Shown piece by piece: positions 1-10,884 of a DNA stretch of 64,000 bases (positions are counted from its first letter, which is position 1; the number at the start of each line of letters is the position of its first letter). The DNA is from Lentinus brumalis (Eukaryota > Basidiomycota > Agaricomycetes > Polyporales > Polyporaceae), in NCBI GenBank assembly GCA_001792895.1, contig MARA01000023.1, positions 372,001 through 436,000 on the forward strand. The letters run 5' to 3'. Made by a program: the position numbers and the translations under genes. Under the pieces are notes generated by a model that was given only the letters and a program-made list of their open reading frames with translations, was not told where the DNA came from and searched no databases.

Positions 1-28
1 ATCTGCTCTCGCTACCACTACCGGAAAT

Positions 29-2281
29 ATGTCTGCGAGCCAACCCGGAGTACTACCTGGGACGAACACCGGGGAGTCCAAGACGCGCGGCGCCAACCGG
101 TCTACGAAAGTGGCGGGGAAGTTGAAAGTGCTCCCCGAACATGCAGAACCCGTATTGCAGAAGGACAAATCCCCGCAACCCCCACCACCCCCGAGAGCAG
201 GAGATGAGGCCGGCGAAGGATCCGGGACGCTTGCCGACAGCGAGGATGAGGATGTTGATGAGGACACGGAGCCAGAGGACGTCGAGGTGAGCGGTCGTTG
301 GCGGAAGGTGTCCTCGCTGCAGTCTCGAATCTCACCGCGTGGTGGCCCCCTTCGTTTTTTTGATACAGGTGTACAATCAGATTGATCTCATTCCCGCTGG
401 GACGGCGCGTAGAGATGCGCTTCGCCTGACCAAGAAGAAGGCAAAATCCCTCCCCCGGGTGACTGCATATGCAACTGCCGGGTACGTCTCATATCACGCT
501 CCCGAGAGTTTAGTTTCCGGCACGGGGAACCGCAGTTTGACACACCAGCCACCCTCACTTCACATGGCGATCTGGGGCTTCACTATGCTGCCGTCGTCAC
601 CATGACCTGGGTGTCGAAAGTTCATATCCGAAGATGCGCGGAAGTTGTCAAAAGCGCACCGTGTGCCAAAGCTACCAGGAGTATACAGAATTGCTAGGAA
701 CATCAGTGAAGGGACATGGATTCACCGGCCACTGTTTGCTGCATGAGATCCTACGCATGAGGTTCCACAGTTCCTTCGTGCGTTCGAAGACGAGAAGGAC
801 CCTCGTACAGCTCCAGCCAGATCTCCTCGTTGTCGCCAAGTTTCTGCTTTGAGGGATGCATGGACGAACGCTGACGCATTCCGCATAGCTCGTACCGCTT
901 TCCTGAGCTGATGAAGTTCTTCAACGCGCGCCGGGGCTCATACCGCACGAACCCCCGAATCATAGTCGACGTGATATACACCCCATATGTGTACGAGCCG
1001 CCCTCTTCGGCCTCGAACCAACCCTCGACGCAGTCACGCGTCCGCTTCCAGACCGCGTCTTCTCACCAGAGCACAACGGGGGACCTGCTAGGCGTGCCCG
1101 AACTCGCCCCGGACGGTCAGTCAGGCACAGAAGCTGAGCAGCAGCAGCAGCAGGACGAGGGCAGGAGCAAAAAGAGGAGCAAGTTCTCAGAGACACCCAC
1201 CGAGGCGGAAATCTTCATCTTCGAGTACGGCACGGTCGTCATCTGGGGCATGACCGAAGCGCAAGAGAAGCGATTCCTCTCGTCACTGTAAGCGCTTCCA
1301 GCACGGTCGTTCGCAGGCCCCGGGCTCACGCTCCTTGCAGGAAGCGGTTCGAAGTCGAGCGGTTAGGTGAGCGGTGGCCTTGTGGCGTCGACGTGCAAGC
1401 AGGAAAGACTGACCGTTATTCAGCGCCTCAGGACGTCGAAATGGAGGATCTCAACTTCTACTATGCGAGCTACAGTCGGTATGTGTCCTCCGTCTTCGAT
1501 CATCGTCGGAGCGACTGGTTTTGCTCACCGTACGTCAGCATATACAACGATGTCATCACGCTGCGCAAGGGCTCGAGCTACATGTGAGTTCGCGGCCCTG
1601 AGTAAGGAAGTTGACGGTAACTTTCTGACGCGGTCCGTTACAGGACCAAACTTTCGCTCTCACACGCTCTCGCCCAGTCTGTCAAGATATCATTAGTACG
1701 TCCCACTTACCCCGTCATCTTTGGGACCAGATATGCTCATCGTGCCTCAAGTTTGAAAATCTCATCTCGACAACTATCGAGGAGACGAAGGATATCCCAG
1801 AGATCATCAGCGAGACCGGTAAGATTGACATGAACCACAAGGAGATTATGCGGAAGATCGGCGAGTTATTCCTCCTCCGCACGAACATCAACTCCGTTGG
1901 CTCCGTCTTGGACTCGCCGGTGCGTCCACTCTCAAGCCACGCGCACGCCGCTACTAACCACACTTCACTGCGCGCGCAGGAGGTCTTCTGGACGTACCCC
2001 GACCTTCAACCGCTGTACGAAGCCGCCCGCAGCTACCTGGAGATACCCCAGCGCATCGACCTCCTCAACTCTCGCGTCGAAGTCCTGCAGGACATGCTCC
2101 AGCTGCTGAAGGAGACCGTCACGAGTCGGCACGCCGAACGCCTGGAGCAGATCGTCATCGCGCTCATCGCCGTCGAGATCGGTGCGTAACCTCCATCTCT
2201 CGATCGTTGGACCCATAATGACGAGATCGCCATCGTACAGCTCTCGGTATCATCACGATCCTCGTCGACCTATTCTCGTAG
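29..2281 (+). CDS. DUF155 / RMND1-Sif2 family protein
   Basis: Ten exons can be joined in one frame (29-286, 369-481, 889-1287, 1341-1366, 1424-1478, 1539-1583, 1644-1695, 1752-1919, 1980-2181, 2241-2281), giving 452 residues. The N-terminal third is low complexity, acidic and proline-rich. The C-terminal part is the DUF155 domain: RVTAYATAGSYRFPELMKFF, then FEYGTVVIWG, KIGELFLLRTNIN, and a final hydrophobic helix EIALGIITILVDLFS that is a likely membrane anchor, as usual in this family. Relatives are yeast Rmd1/Rmd8, fission yeast Sad1-interacting factors and human RMND1. The biochemical role is unsettled; the human member acts in mitochondrial translation, while fungal paralogues may sit elsewhere. 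No mitochondrial presequence is visible. Intron 2 (482-888) is unusually long at 407 nt. Confidence 0.9.
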
Positions 2282-2620
2282 AAGAGGACGGATCGACGAT
2301 ACTATCTTCTCGGCTTCGAAGCACACTGCACGCCATGCTCACGACGCGCGATCGCACGGTCATACTACGCATTTGTACACCAACTGCATGTCTGCTCTAT
2401 AGGATCCTGGACTTTGAATCATATACCGCTAATACGTACATGTCTCGATGTCCGCATCAACCGTCACTCCCGCACGAACGTCTGGATCAATGGGTATATC
2501 CATTCTCAACTGCACAATACAACGGTCGATAATGATACATCGTGGTGATTACTCTACTAGGCAGTACAACGCCAAGTTACTTCCAATATAGTACATTTTG
2601 TTTTACGTCGACGTGCAAGA
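2282..2620. other. Intergenic, convergent 3' ends
   Basis: Gap of 339 bp between two convergent genes. It should hold both 3' UTRs. I see no further coding or structured element. Confidence 0.5.
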
Positions 2621-4005
2621 TCACGGCCTGATGGCGATCTTGAGCGCACCGCGACTGTTCATCTTGTCCAGTGCTTTCTGGTAGTCGTCGAGCTTGAACA
2701 CATCCGTGACCTTGAGAGAGGGGCGGCGGTAAGCAACAATCACCACAAGCAGCACCAAGAATGAAACATACCATGCCCTTGACGTTGACTTTGCCGCCGT
2801 CCAGGTATGCGACCGCGCGGGGGAAGCAGTGCGCTTGCGAAAATGAACCAATGATCTGCAAAGTGGTGTTCAGTGACCATCCTCGCGGACTCGAAAGGAC
2901 GGACATACCCTGATCTCATCTCCGAAGATCTTCGAAGGAGGCCAGTGGAGCAGGGCTTTGTTCTCGTAAACGCCGTAGATCATGATCGTACCGCCGCGGC
3001 GGACGTAGTTGATGCTGTTCTGTGCGACTTTCTCAACACCCGTGGCCTCGACGACGATGTCGAAGCCGTACGGGTTGTCCTTCTTCAGCTGCTCCCACTG
3101 AGCCTCGGGGTTCTGCCTATCGAGCTCGATGTACTCGTCCGCAGCGTTGAGTTTCTTCGCGATGTCCATCTTGATGCCCTTGTTCGCGGCAAGAACCACA
3201 CGGTGTGCGCCGTTCAGCTTGAGCAGCTGAGAGAGGATGAGACCCGTCGGGCCAGCACCAAGCATCAGGACGTCAACGCCGACGGGAGGGTTGAGCTTGT
3301 CAAGACCGTGGATTGCGCATGCAGCAGGCTCGAGGAGCGTTGACTCCTCGTCGGTGAGGTTGTGGATCTTGTAGCACTTGCGCTGGTGGTAAACGATGTA
3401 TTCGGCGAAGCCGCCATCCATGGTGACACCGCGAGCGTGGAAGTTCTCGCAAAGGACGGGGTTGCCTCGCCGACAGTAGAAGCAGTTGTCACACTACCAG
3501 CATATGACGTCAATGTATGCGGTGGACTATAATGAACAAATAAACGCACAGAGATGCCCACATCGGCGACGATACGGTCACCGATATTGAAGTCCTTCAC
3601 GTTCTTGCCCTTCTCGACGACCTTGCCAATGGCTTCGTGTCCGGGAATGAGCTGCAGAGAGTGACGTAAGTCATGATTACAGAGAATGCACGTCGTGACC
3701 GCGGACGTACCGGGAACTTCGCGATGAACTCTCCCTCGTGGATGTGTGCGTCTGTGCCGCACATACCGCACAGGTCGACTATATGCGCATATGTTGAGCA
3801 TGTGTGCGGACCGAAAGAGCCAGATACTTAGAACATACCCTTCAGAAGCAAGTCGTCATCACCGCACTTCGGAATGGGGACTTGCTTGATCTCGAACTTA
3901 TGGGGCTAGATGTGGGATGACGAGATGTCGATATATGCGTCAACATTCTAGACACAGAAGACGTACCTCGCTGTAGTAGAGCGCCTTCATCATTCCTTCG
4001 GGCAT
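2621..4005 (-). CDS. Zinc-dependent medium-chain alcohol/polyol dehydrogenase
   Basis: Seven exons (4005-3967, 3905-3839, 3778-3711, 3651-3550, 3493-2909, 2855-2772, 2710-2621) join to 344 residues. Catalytic-zinc signatures are CGMCGTD and GHEAIG. The structural-zinc lobe is [16 protein letters not shown], with four cysteines. The Rossmann nucleotide site is [13 protein letters not shown]. This is the GroES-like medium-chain dehydrogenase/reductase fold, acting on alcohols or sugar alcohols with NAD(P)+. Family resemblance is closest to fungal sorbitol/arabinitol dehydrogenases, so polyol oxidation in the cytosol is the best guess; the substrate cannot be fixed from sequence. The start [13 protein letters not shown] is the first ATG that gives a normal N-terminus. 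Confidence 0.88.
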
Positions 4006-4652
4006 GTTGGGCGATGGGATGGGCAACGACGAGGATGTGCGATGTGGTGGTGAGGGTAGAAAAGCAAGATGCTTGAGGAGCAAAAAGTGCGCTGGGCATC
4101 TTATACAGCTGATCTTTATCTGGCGGTGAAGCGGCGCCACTCAGGAATGTGACGGGCGTAGATTTTGCTCGCATGCTCCGCCTGTGGCCTCCTCGTTTCC
4201 TGTCCCGGGCCGTGACATCATAGGACCTTCTCCTCGTTTCTGTCGGCAGTCGTGCCGGCCGCTCTGGCGCGCGACTCTTGCCCGATATGGCTGCGCGCGT
4301 CGCGCTCGTGACCTGTGACGGGACGCGTACCTTCCGAATGCGGCCAAGGACACGAGTTTCTGCGACTTCTGCGACGCGCTACGTCATCGCTTCGCAGCTG
4401 CTATCAGGACCCCGTTTGACGGGAAAAAGCACTTCGTTCTCATGCGCTCGGTCATTGCGCCCATGCAGGGCACTACATACTATCACCGTCGGCGTAGGCC
4501 ATCGTGTTCCGTTCTACTTAGTGTCGCCATAGTTAGCTAGTATGTCCATCTTACAAAATCCAAAAGCAAGAAGAGAGCCTAACGATAGTCTGTTTTCACC
4601 GCACGTCAGCCTAGGTGATGCTGTAAATGGGTGCACCCGTACCTCGTCTCGG
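4006..4652. other. Intergenic, upstream of the dehydrogenase
   Basis: Gap of 647 bp between the start of the dehydrogenase gene and the 3' end of the next minus-strand gene. It should hold the dehydrogenase promoter. I see no other gene or clear motif. Confidence 0.4.
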
Positions 4653-7203
4653 TCACCGATTGTCCGATGACACACGCCCGACGCCCTCCCGGGCCAGCTT
4701 CTTTGACCAATCTCGCAGGATGTGCTTTTGCACCTTCCCGCTTGCTGTCTTCGGCAGCTCGTTGGGCGTTTCGTCTTCGCCAACGAACCATACCCAGGCC
4801 GGCGCGTTCTGATGCCAAGGTGTGCGAGCGATCAACGGATAACATACAGAAGACCGAATGAAAAGAACGCACCTGTGGATTCATGCCCTCTGCGACCACA
4901 CGGCGTGCCAGCTCCTTGGTGATGGACGTCGTGTGAGGTTCCCGCACAAGCCACGCGCCGACAACCTCGCCGTACTTCGAATCCGGCACGGCAACGACGG
5001 CAGCTTCCCGGATTTCGGGATGCGCAGTCAGGACGTTCTCAATCTGCACGGGGAACAGGTTCTGTGGGAGCACACGGTCAGCCAACCCGCACAACTGGAG
5101 CTGTTCACAAGCTCACCTCTCCGCCGCGAATGATGATGTCCTTGATTCTGCCGACGACTGAATCGTTGTTAGCTCTCAGTACGGCCGCGATGGAGGTCTG
5201 TCTGCTCACTTCTGAGGTAGCCTTCCTCGTCCATGATTCCCTCATCGCCAGTATGCATCCACAACGTACCCTCAGCGTCTCGCTGCATGACCCGTCTGGT
5301 CTGTTCCTCGTCGTTCCAGTATCCCTTCTGGAGAGGATAGCCTGCAACGAGCAGCTCGCCTGGCTTGCCCACTGGGACGACCTGTCCCTCGAGGTCGACA
5401 ACTTTCGCCCAGACATGCGGGAGGACCCTCCCCACGGTTTCCACGCGCTTCATAATAGGATCATCGGGTGTAGTCTGGAAGGAGACAGGGCTGCGAGGAC
5501 CCAGTCAACGGGCGTAACCGGATGTAGAGCGACTTCCATACCTCGTCTCCGCTACAAGAAGCCATAGTCAGCCCGGAGTCATCCCTGCGAAGACAAGATT
5601 GCACGCACTCATGCCGTATGCGACCGTTAGTTCCGTCAGATTGAGCTTGTCAATGAGCTGCTTCATGAGGTCAATCGGGACAGGTGAGCCTGCTGCTATC
5701 CCAGTTCTGTGCTCGCGTGAATATCGGCGCGGTGCGTTTACGTGCACGTCTCACTGACCGGAGGCTGCGAGTGTCTACGTGCTGTCCCTCTTCTGTCCGC
5801 CGCTGGACCTCCGCAAGAACTCCGAGGAAATGCGTCGGTACGCCGTGCAACGCCGTACACCGCTCCTCAGTGACAGCATCGACTATCGAGGGCGGGTGGA
5901 AGATCTCGGAGGGGTAGACTATGCAAGCACCGTGCGTCCAGGCGGCCAAGTTACCTAGGACGAGGCGTAATCGCCGCATGAAGTGTCAGCTTGGAGAGAA
6001 ATGGAGCACACGGCGACAGTACTCATCAAAGCAGTGGAATAATGGAGGAACGTTGCCTATGCTTGCGTCAGCGCATACGTCCGAATGGCAGGAAATGAAT
6101 ACTCGTACAGAGGATGTCCGCTGGGGTCAGGCGCATGCAACGCCCAATCGACAGGCCATTGTTGAGAAGGTTATGATGCGTCAACTAGAGGCGGCCAAGT
6201 GAGTCCGCTTGTCGAACTGGGATGCTTGTTGTGTCTGTAGTAGGACGTACAGATACTGCTTTGGGTGCGCCGGTCGTTCCACTGATTCCATGATCAGCAA
6301 CTACTCAAGAGGAGACGCACTAAGCAGGTCACCGACCTCGTGAATTGCAAGTTGATAACATCATGAACGTCCAAGCTGTCCGTAATCTCTTGCACGGTCC
6401 GCTTCTCCGCGACGTCTTCCCGCCAGACAAGCACCTCACGGAAGTCTACAGCAGGCTTGACATCCTGTAGCTCATGCTCGAACTGTTTGGTGTTCCCAGT
6501 GTTGTCGACAACGACCAGATGGCGGAGCGCGGGCAGGGCCTCTTCCTGGATCTCCCCCGGGTGTGCGCTCGCGATCGAAGGGAACGCCTCGCATAGCATG
6601 CGGAGGTACGCCGAGCTCCGAATCTGAGGGACGACGAAGAGATGGCTCACGCCCACGAGACTAAGCGTGTTCACCAGTTCCGGCAGGCGGTACGCAGGGT
6701 TGAGCGTGACGAGGATCGCTCCTACGCTCGCGCACGCCCACTGCAGGCATGCGTATGCACTGTTTAGTGTTCGACGTGCATTACGTCCTCTGCGCTGCGC
6801 CAGAACGGAAGGCTACGCACCTGTTGTTGCCCATTATGACTCCGACCCTGTCCCCCTTCTTCACGCCCAGGTCCAGCAGCCCCCGTGCGAGAGCCTGTAT
6901 GTGCCGGTCGAACTCGCCAAAGTCCCATGCGAGATGGGAGACGTCCCCAAGGTTGTGCCCGAGTGGGCCTCCGTACGGCCTTGCTTGCTCCTTGCGAGCG
7001 ATGAGGGCGGGGCGGGCGCCATGTATCCCAACGATGTCGTCGCGGAAATACGCTGGCAGGGTCTTGGTAACCAGCGGGGGCTCCTTGGGACCCGCGACTT
7101 CGGACAGCGTCAGCGGGCTCACTCCTACGAGCGGAGGTGTCGTTGATGTCGATGTCGATAACCGACGCAAAGCAGCCCGCGGCCGCAGGTGAAGTCTATG
7201 CAT
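4653..7203 (-). CDS. Mitochondrial-type acyl-CoA synthetase (AMP-forming)
   Basis: Multi-exon gene read on the minus strand. The start at 7203 gives MHRLHLRPRAALRRLSTSTS, an arginine- and serine-rich stretch without acidic residues that fits a mitochondrial targeting peptide; an in-frame ATG lies 15 codons upstream. ANL-superfamily motifs appear in order: the P-loop SGTTGAPKAV (split-frame segment near 6237-6275), the acceptor region VAYGMTETSPVSF, the hinge HTGDEGIMDEEGYLR followed by GRIKDIIIRGGENLFP, and the catalytic-lysine motif PKTASGKVQKHILR near the C-terminus. The enzyme activates a carboxylic acid to acyl-AMP and then acyl-CoA. Domain order and sequence resemble ACSF2-type medium-chain ligases, so a mitochondrial fatty-acid ligase is likely; chain-length preference is inference. 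It is divergent from ENP2 across 647 bp. Confidence 0.88.
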
Positions 7204-7850
7204 AGTTGTTGGCTGGATGCGGCGAGGAGTGCGGGGGGAATGGTGCACATCGCGTTGACGTGGGGTGGCTGCTAAGTAGTACCCCGCTTGTGGGGTAGCG
7301 CTCGGATGGGAAGCAGGTGACCGCGCGAGGCGATCAGCCTGCCAATGTAAGTACCTTGCGCTCGGCCTACAGTTGTCGGCCTACGGGACAGAGCGGGAAG
7401 GAGAAGACATCTGCGGGCGGTATGTACGGTGTAGTGCGGTCAGAAAGGAAGTCCCTGTATCAGGAGCGGTTCTTCCAGGAGAGACCACGCAAGTATATGG
7501 TGGTTATAAGTCTAGCTCCGGCGGTTTACAATATTCACTTGATGCAGACATAGTACTATGGTACTGGCATGTTGGCGATCCCGGTTGCTCTGACCTGTCG
7601 TATCTACAGTCTGAGTACTGATCACGACGGCAGCGTCCAAGTTCAGGCTTCGAGGTTCCCGCTCCTGTCGGTCCGAGTCTCCGAGCAAGGTGCACAGCCA
7701 CGAGCACGTGGATTGCTACCAAATTTTGGTAGGCGCACATGCGTTACTTGCACAGATCCTCTGAACTTCCACTCGCTAAGCTTTGTCTGCTCTCCCTCGT
7801 CCTGGTACCCTGCTTCGCTCCTGGTTGTACAGAACTTGCAGGAGGACAAC
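7204..7850. other. Divergent promoter region
   Basis: This 647-bp stretch separates the starts of the minus-strand acyl-CoA synthetase and plus-strand ENP2. It must contain both promoters. No TATA box or named operator is convincing to me. Confidence 0.45.
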
Positions 7851-10545
7851 ATGGGCGCGCCCACTGATCCTGGTGCCGTGAAGGTCTACACCGTAAACGG
7901 AGAGGCCTCAGGGTCTTCATCAGCACTTCCGGACTGGCTCACGCGGAAACGGGAGGCGAAGGGGAAGGGGAAGAGGGCGATTCGGGAGCATGTGGAGGGA
8001 TCTATTGAGCTCATACAACATTTTGAGTTCCCCGAGGCAAGCAACAAAGTGAAGACTACCCGGGACGGGCACCATGCGATCGCGACGGGGACATACAAGC
8101 CGCAAATCCGCGTGTGGGACCTGGACCAGCTTTCGCTCAAGTTTGAGCGGCATACTGACGCGGAGAACGTCGATTTTGTTGTGAGTGAGTCTTCTTGTCT
8201 TCAGTGTCTGCAACCCATGTCTGGCGAAGAACCTCTCGCTCACGTCTCGGACTTCGTAGATGCTCTCGGATGACTGGACAAAGTCAATACACCTACAAAA
8301 CGATCGCTCGGTCGAGCTACATACGCAAGGCGGCTTCCACTACCGCACCCGCATACCCCGCTTCGGCCGCGCACTCGCATACCACTTCCCCTCATGCGAC
8401 GCTCTCTTCGCCGCCTCCGGTCCAGAAGTCTTCCGGCTGAACCTCGACCAAGGTCGCTTCCTAAACCCGCTTGTCCTGCAGGGCGAGGGCGGCGAGGACA
8501 TCGCCGGTGTCAACACAATTGACATCAACCCCGCACACCAGCTCTTCGCGTTCGGAGTTGAAGGGAACGGCACGGTCGAGTTCTGGGACCCGCGTTCGCG
8601 CTCACGAGTGGGCATCCTGCGGTTACCGCGCGACAGACTTATGCCTATGAACTCTTTGGCTATCCCCACCTTGCCTGGGATCGACGACGGGTCGCGACCA
8701 GCGCCGCTTTCCGTCACAGCGATCGCATCGAGGCCGGACGGGCTGTCTTACGCTGTCGGTACGTCGACGGGGCATACACTCCTGTATGATATCCGGTCGG
8801 CGCGCCATCTTGCGGTGAAAGATCAAGGGTACGGGCTGCCGGTGAAGAACGTGTCTTGGATAGAGGGCGGCAGTCGAATGGCCGGTGAGGGCTATGTGCT
8901 CAGTGCGGACAGGAAAGTCATCAAGATCTGGAACCGCAATACGGTACGTCCATGAACAGTATGCACCCTTTCTCTTCATCCTCATAATTTACCCACTTCT
9001 AGCCCGAGTCCAACTTCACATCTATCACGCCTGCAAACGACATCAACGACGTTCACCATATACCCGGCACCGGCCTCATGCTACTCGCGAACGAGGGTAT
9101 CAAGATGACCACCTTCTTCATTCCGCAACTCGGGCCTGCTCCGAAATGGTGCAGCTTCCTCGAGAACCTCACCGAGGAGATGGAGGACCAGACGGCCCGC
9201 ACGGCCTACCAAGACTACAAGTTCGTCGACCGCGCCGAGCTCTTCAAGTGCGTATCGTTTCTCTATTTCATGCGCTCTGTCAATGGACGCCCTACTGAAT
9301 TGTGCGCTCCTCACTTGCCAGACTTGGCATGGACCACCTCGTCGGCACACCCGCGCTCAAGCCGTACATGCACGGGTACTTCGTCTCGCTGCAGCTCTAC
9401 GACGCCGCACGCGTCATCGCGAACCCGTATGCGTACGCCGAGCACCGCGAGCGCATGGTGCAGGACAAGATGGACAAGCTCGCGGAGACGCGCATCCGCT
9501 CGCGCAAGGATGGCGCGGGCAACGTCAAGGTCAACAAGGCGCTCGCGGAGAAGATCAAGAGGGACGAGGAGCGGGCAAAGAAGAGGGAGGAGCGCAAGGC
9601 TGCCAAGAAGGCGAAGGCACACGCTGCCGCGGACAAGGAGGGCGCGGCGGAGGACGAGGACGAGGAAGGAGCGGACGCGATGGAGGTGGACGAGGAGGGC
9701 GCTGGTGGCGAGGGCACGACGAGCCTGCTCAGCGACCCGCGTTTCGCGGCTGTGTTCCAGGACCCCGAGTTCCAGGTCGACCAGAGCAGCAGGGAGTTCG
9801 CGCTGCTCAATCCATCCTCCGCCACGCAGCGGCAGACTCGCGATGCCGGCCGGCCCCGGGGAAAGACCGCCGTCGAGGAAGAGGAGGAAGAGAGCGACAA
9901 GGCCTCCTCGGACCCGCTCAGCGAGAGCGACGAGGGCGAGGGCGGCAAGAGTGGCAGCGAGAGCGAGGACAGCGACGATGCCGGCAGTAAGTGTTCCATC
10001 CCCCCAATCTCCTTGTCATTGTTCACGATCAACTCACAAACATCTTCGCAGAGCTCTGGCAGGACGACATCCGCACACGCATGGCGGCGCGCACCGCGTT
10101 CCGGAACCGCGTCCGCGAGCCTCCTGTGCGGCGCGACCCCAAAGTTCGGCTCGTGCCCTTGCAAGCGCAGGACTCCTCCCGAGGCGGCCGCTCCGTGGAC
10201 AAGAACGCGACGTTCGGCCAGCGTCGTGCGCAGCTCGGCCCGTCAAAGGGCAAGGAGCGGGCGAGAGACTCCGGCTGGCCGGACGTGCGGCACTCGGCGG
10301 ATGGCGGGATGGAGATGACGTTCGTCCCGCGGACGACGTCGTCCGGGGCGGACTACGACGACAGGCCGCAGAAGGCGGGCAAGGGCAAGGAGCCGAGGAG
10401 GAAGGGAGTAGAGGTGTTTGGAGCGGGCATGGAGAAGGGCGGGGAGGACCCCGATGTTGCGATGAGCGAGGCGGACAAGCGGGGGCGGACGAAACGGCGG
10501 CAGGGAATGCGGAGTGGGAGCAAAAATACGTTCAGGCGGATGTGA
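7851..10545 (+). CDS. ENP2: Ribosome biogenesis protein Enp2/NOL10
   Basis: Five exons (7851-8180, 8260-8943, 9003-9247, 9322-9986, 10052-10545) encode 805 residues. The start MGAPTDPGAVKVYTVNGE matches the typical Enp2/NOL10 opening. The N-terminal half carries WD-type beta-propeller blades, for example IRVWDLDQLSLKFERH and VEFWDPRSRSRVG. The middle has the short NUC153 motif SDPRFAAVFQDPEFQVD. A long lysine/glutamate-rich charged helix and acidic serine tracts separate the motif from the propeller, and the tail is basic and arginine-rich. Enp2 is a nucleolar component of the 90S/SSU processome needed for 18S rRNA maturation. The protein is somewhat longer than yeast Enp2 because of the low-complexity inserts. 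Confidence 0.93.
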
Positions 10546-10884
10546 GCCTGTGTGGACGTCCTCTCTTGTATTGTATATTCTCCTGCATCTCACTGTTGCA
10601 TACACTTTGCATATAGACGTCACGACGATGTTGGTTCACGACGATTGCAGAGAAGTGACGAGTGACTATTAGTGAAGGACTCAACGAAAAGACATCATCA
10701 TAAATTACGGGCATATGCATGAAGCTAATAATGAATGGTGCAATTGATACAGAAGAACCATCTAAAACATACAATGCGGCATGCAATTCGCACAACACGC
10801 AGACCTCGTCAGCCTAAGCGTGAATAGATCTTGAGCGTGCTCCTCATCCACCATCCTAGATCCCGCGCCACCATACAGATACAA
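10546..10884. other. Intergenic, convergent 3' ends
   Basis: Gap of 339 bp between the stop codons of ENP2 and the minus-strand coiled-coil gene. It is AT-richer than its flanks, as expected for 3' UTRs. Nothing else seen. Confidence 0.5.

Noticed and set aside
9078..10616. A 512-codon arginine-rich open frame on the plus strand
   Set aside because: It begins in the true ENP2 frame but then runs on in a shadow frame of the high-GC exon 4; the correctly spliced ENP2 frame has family motifs and this does not.
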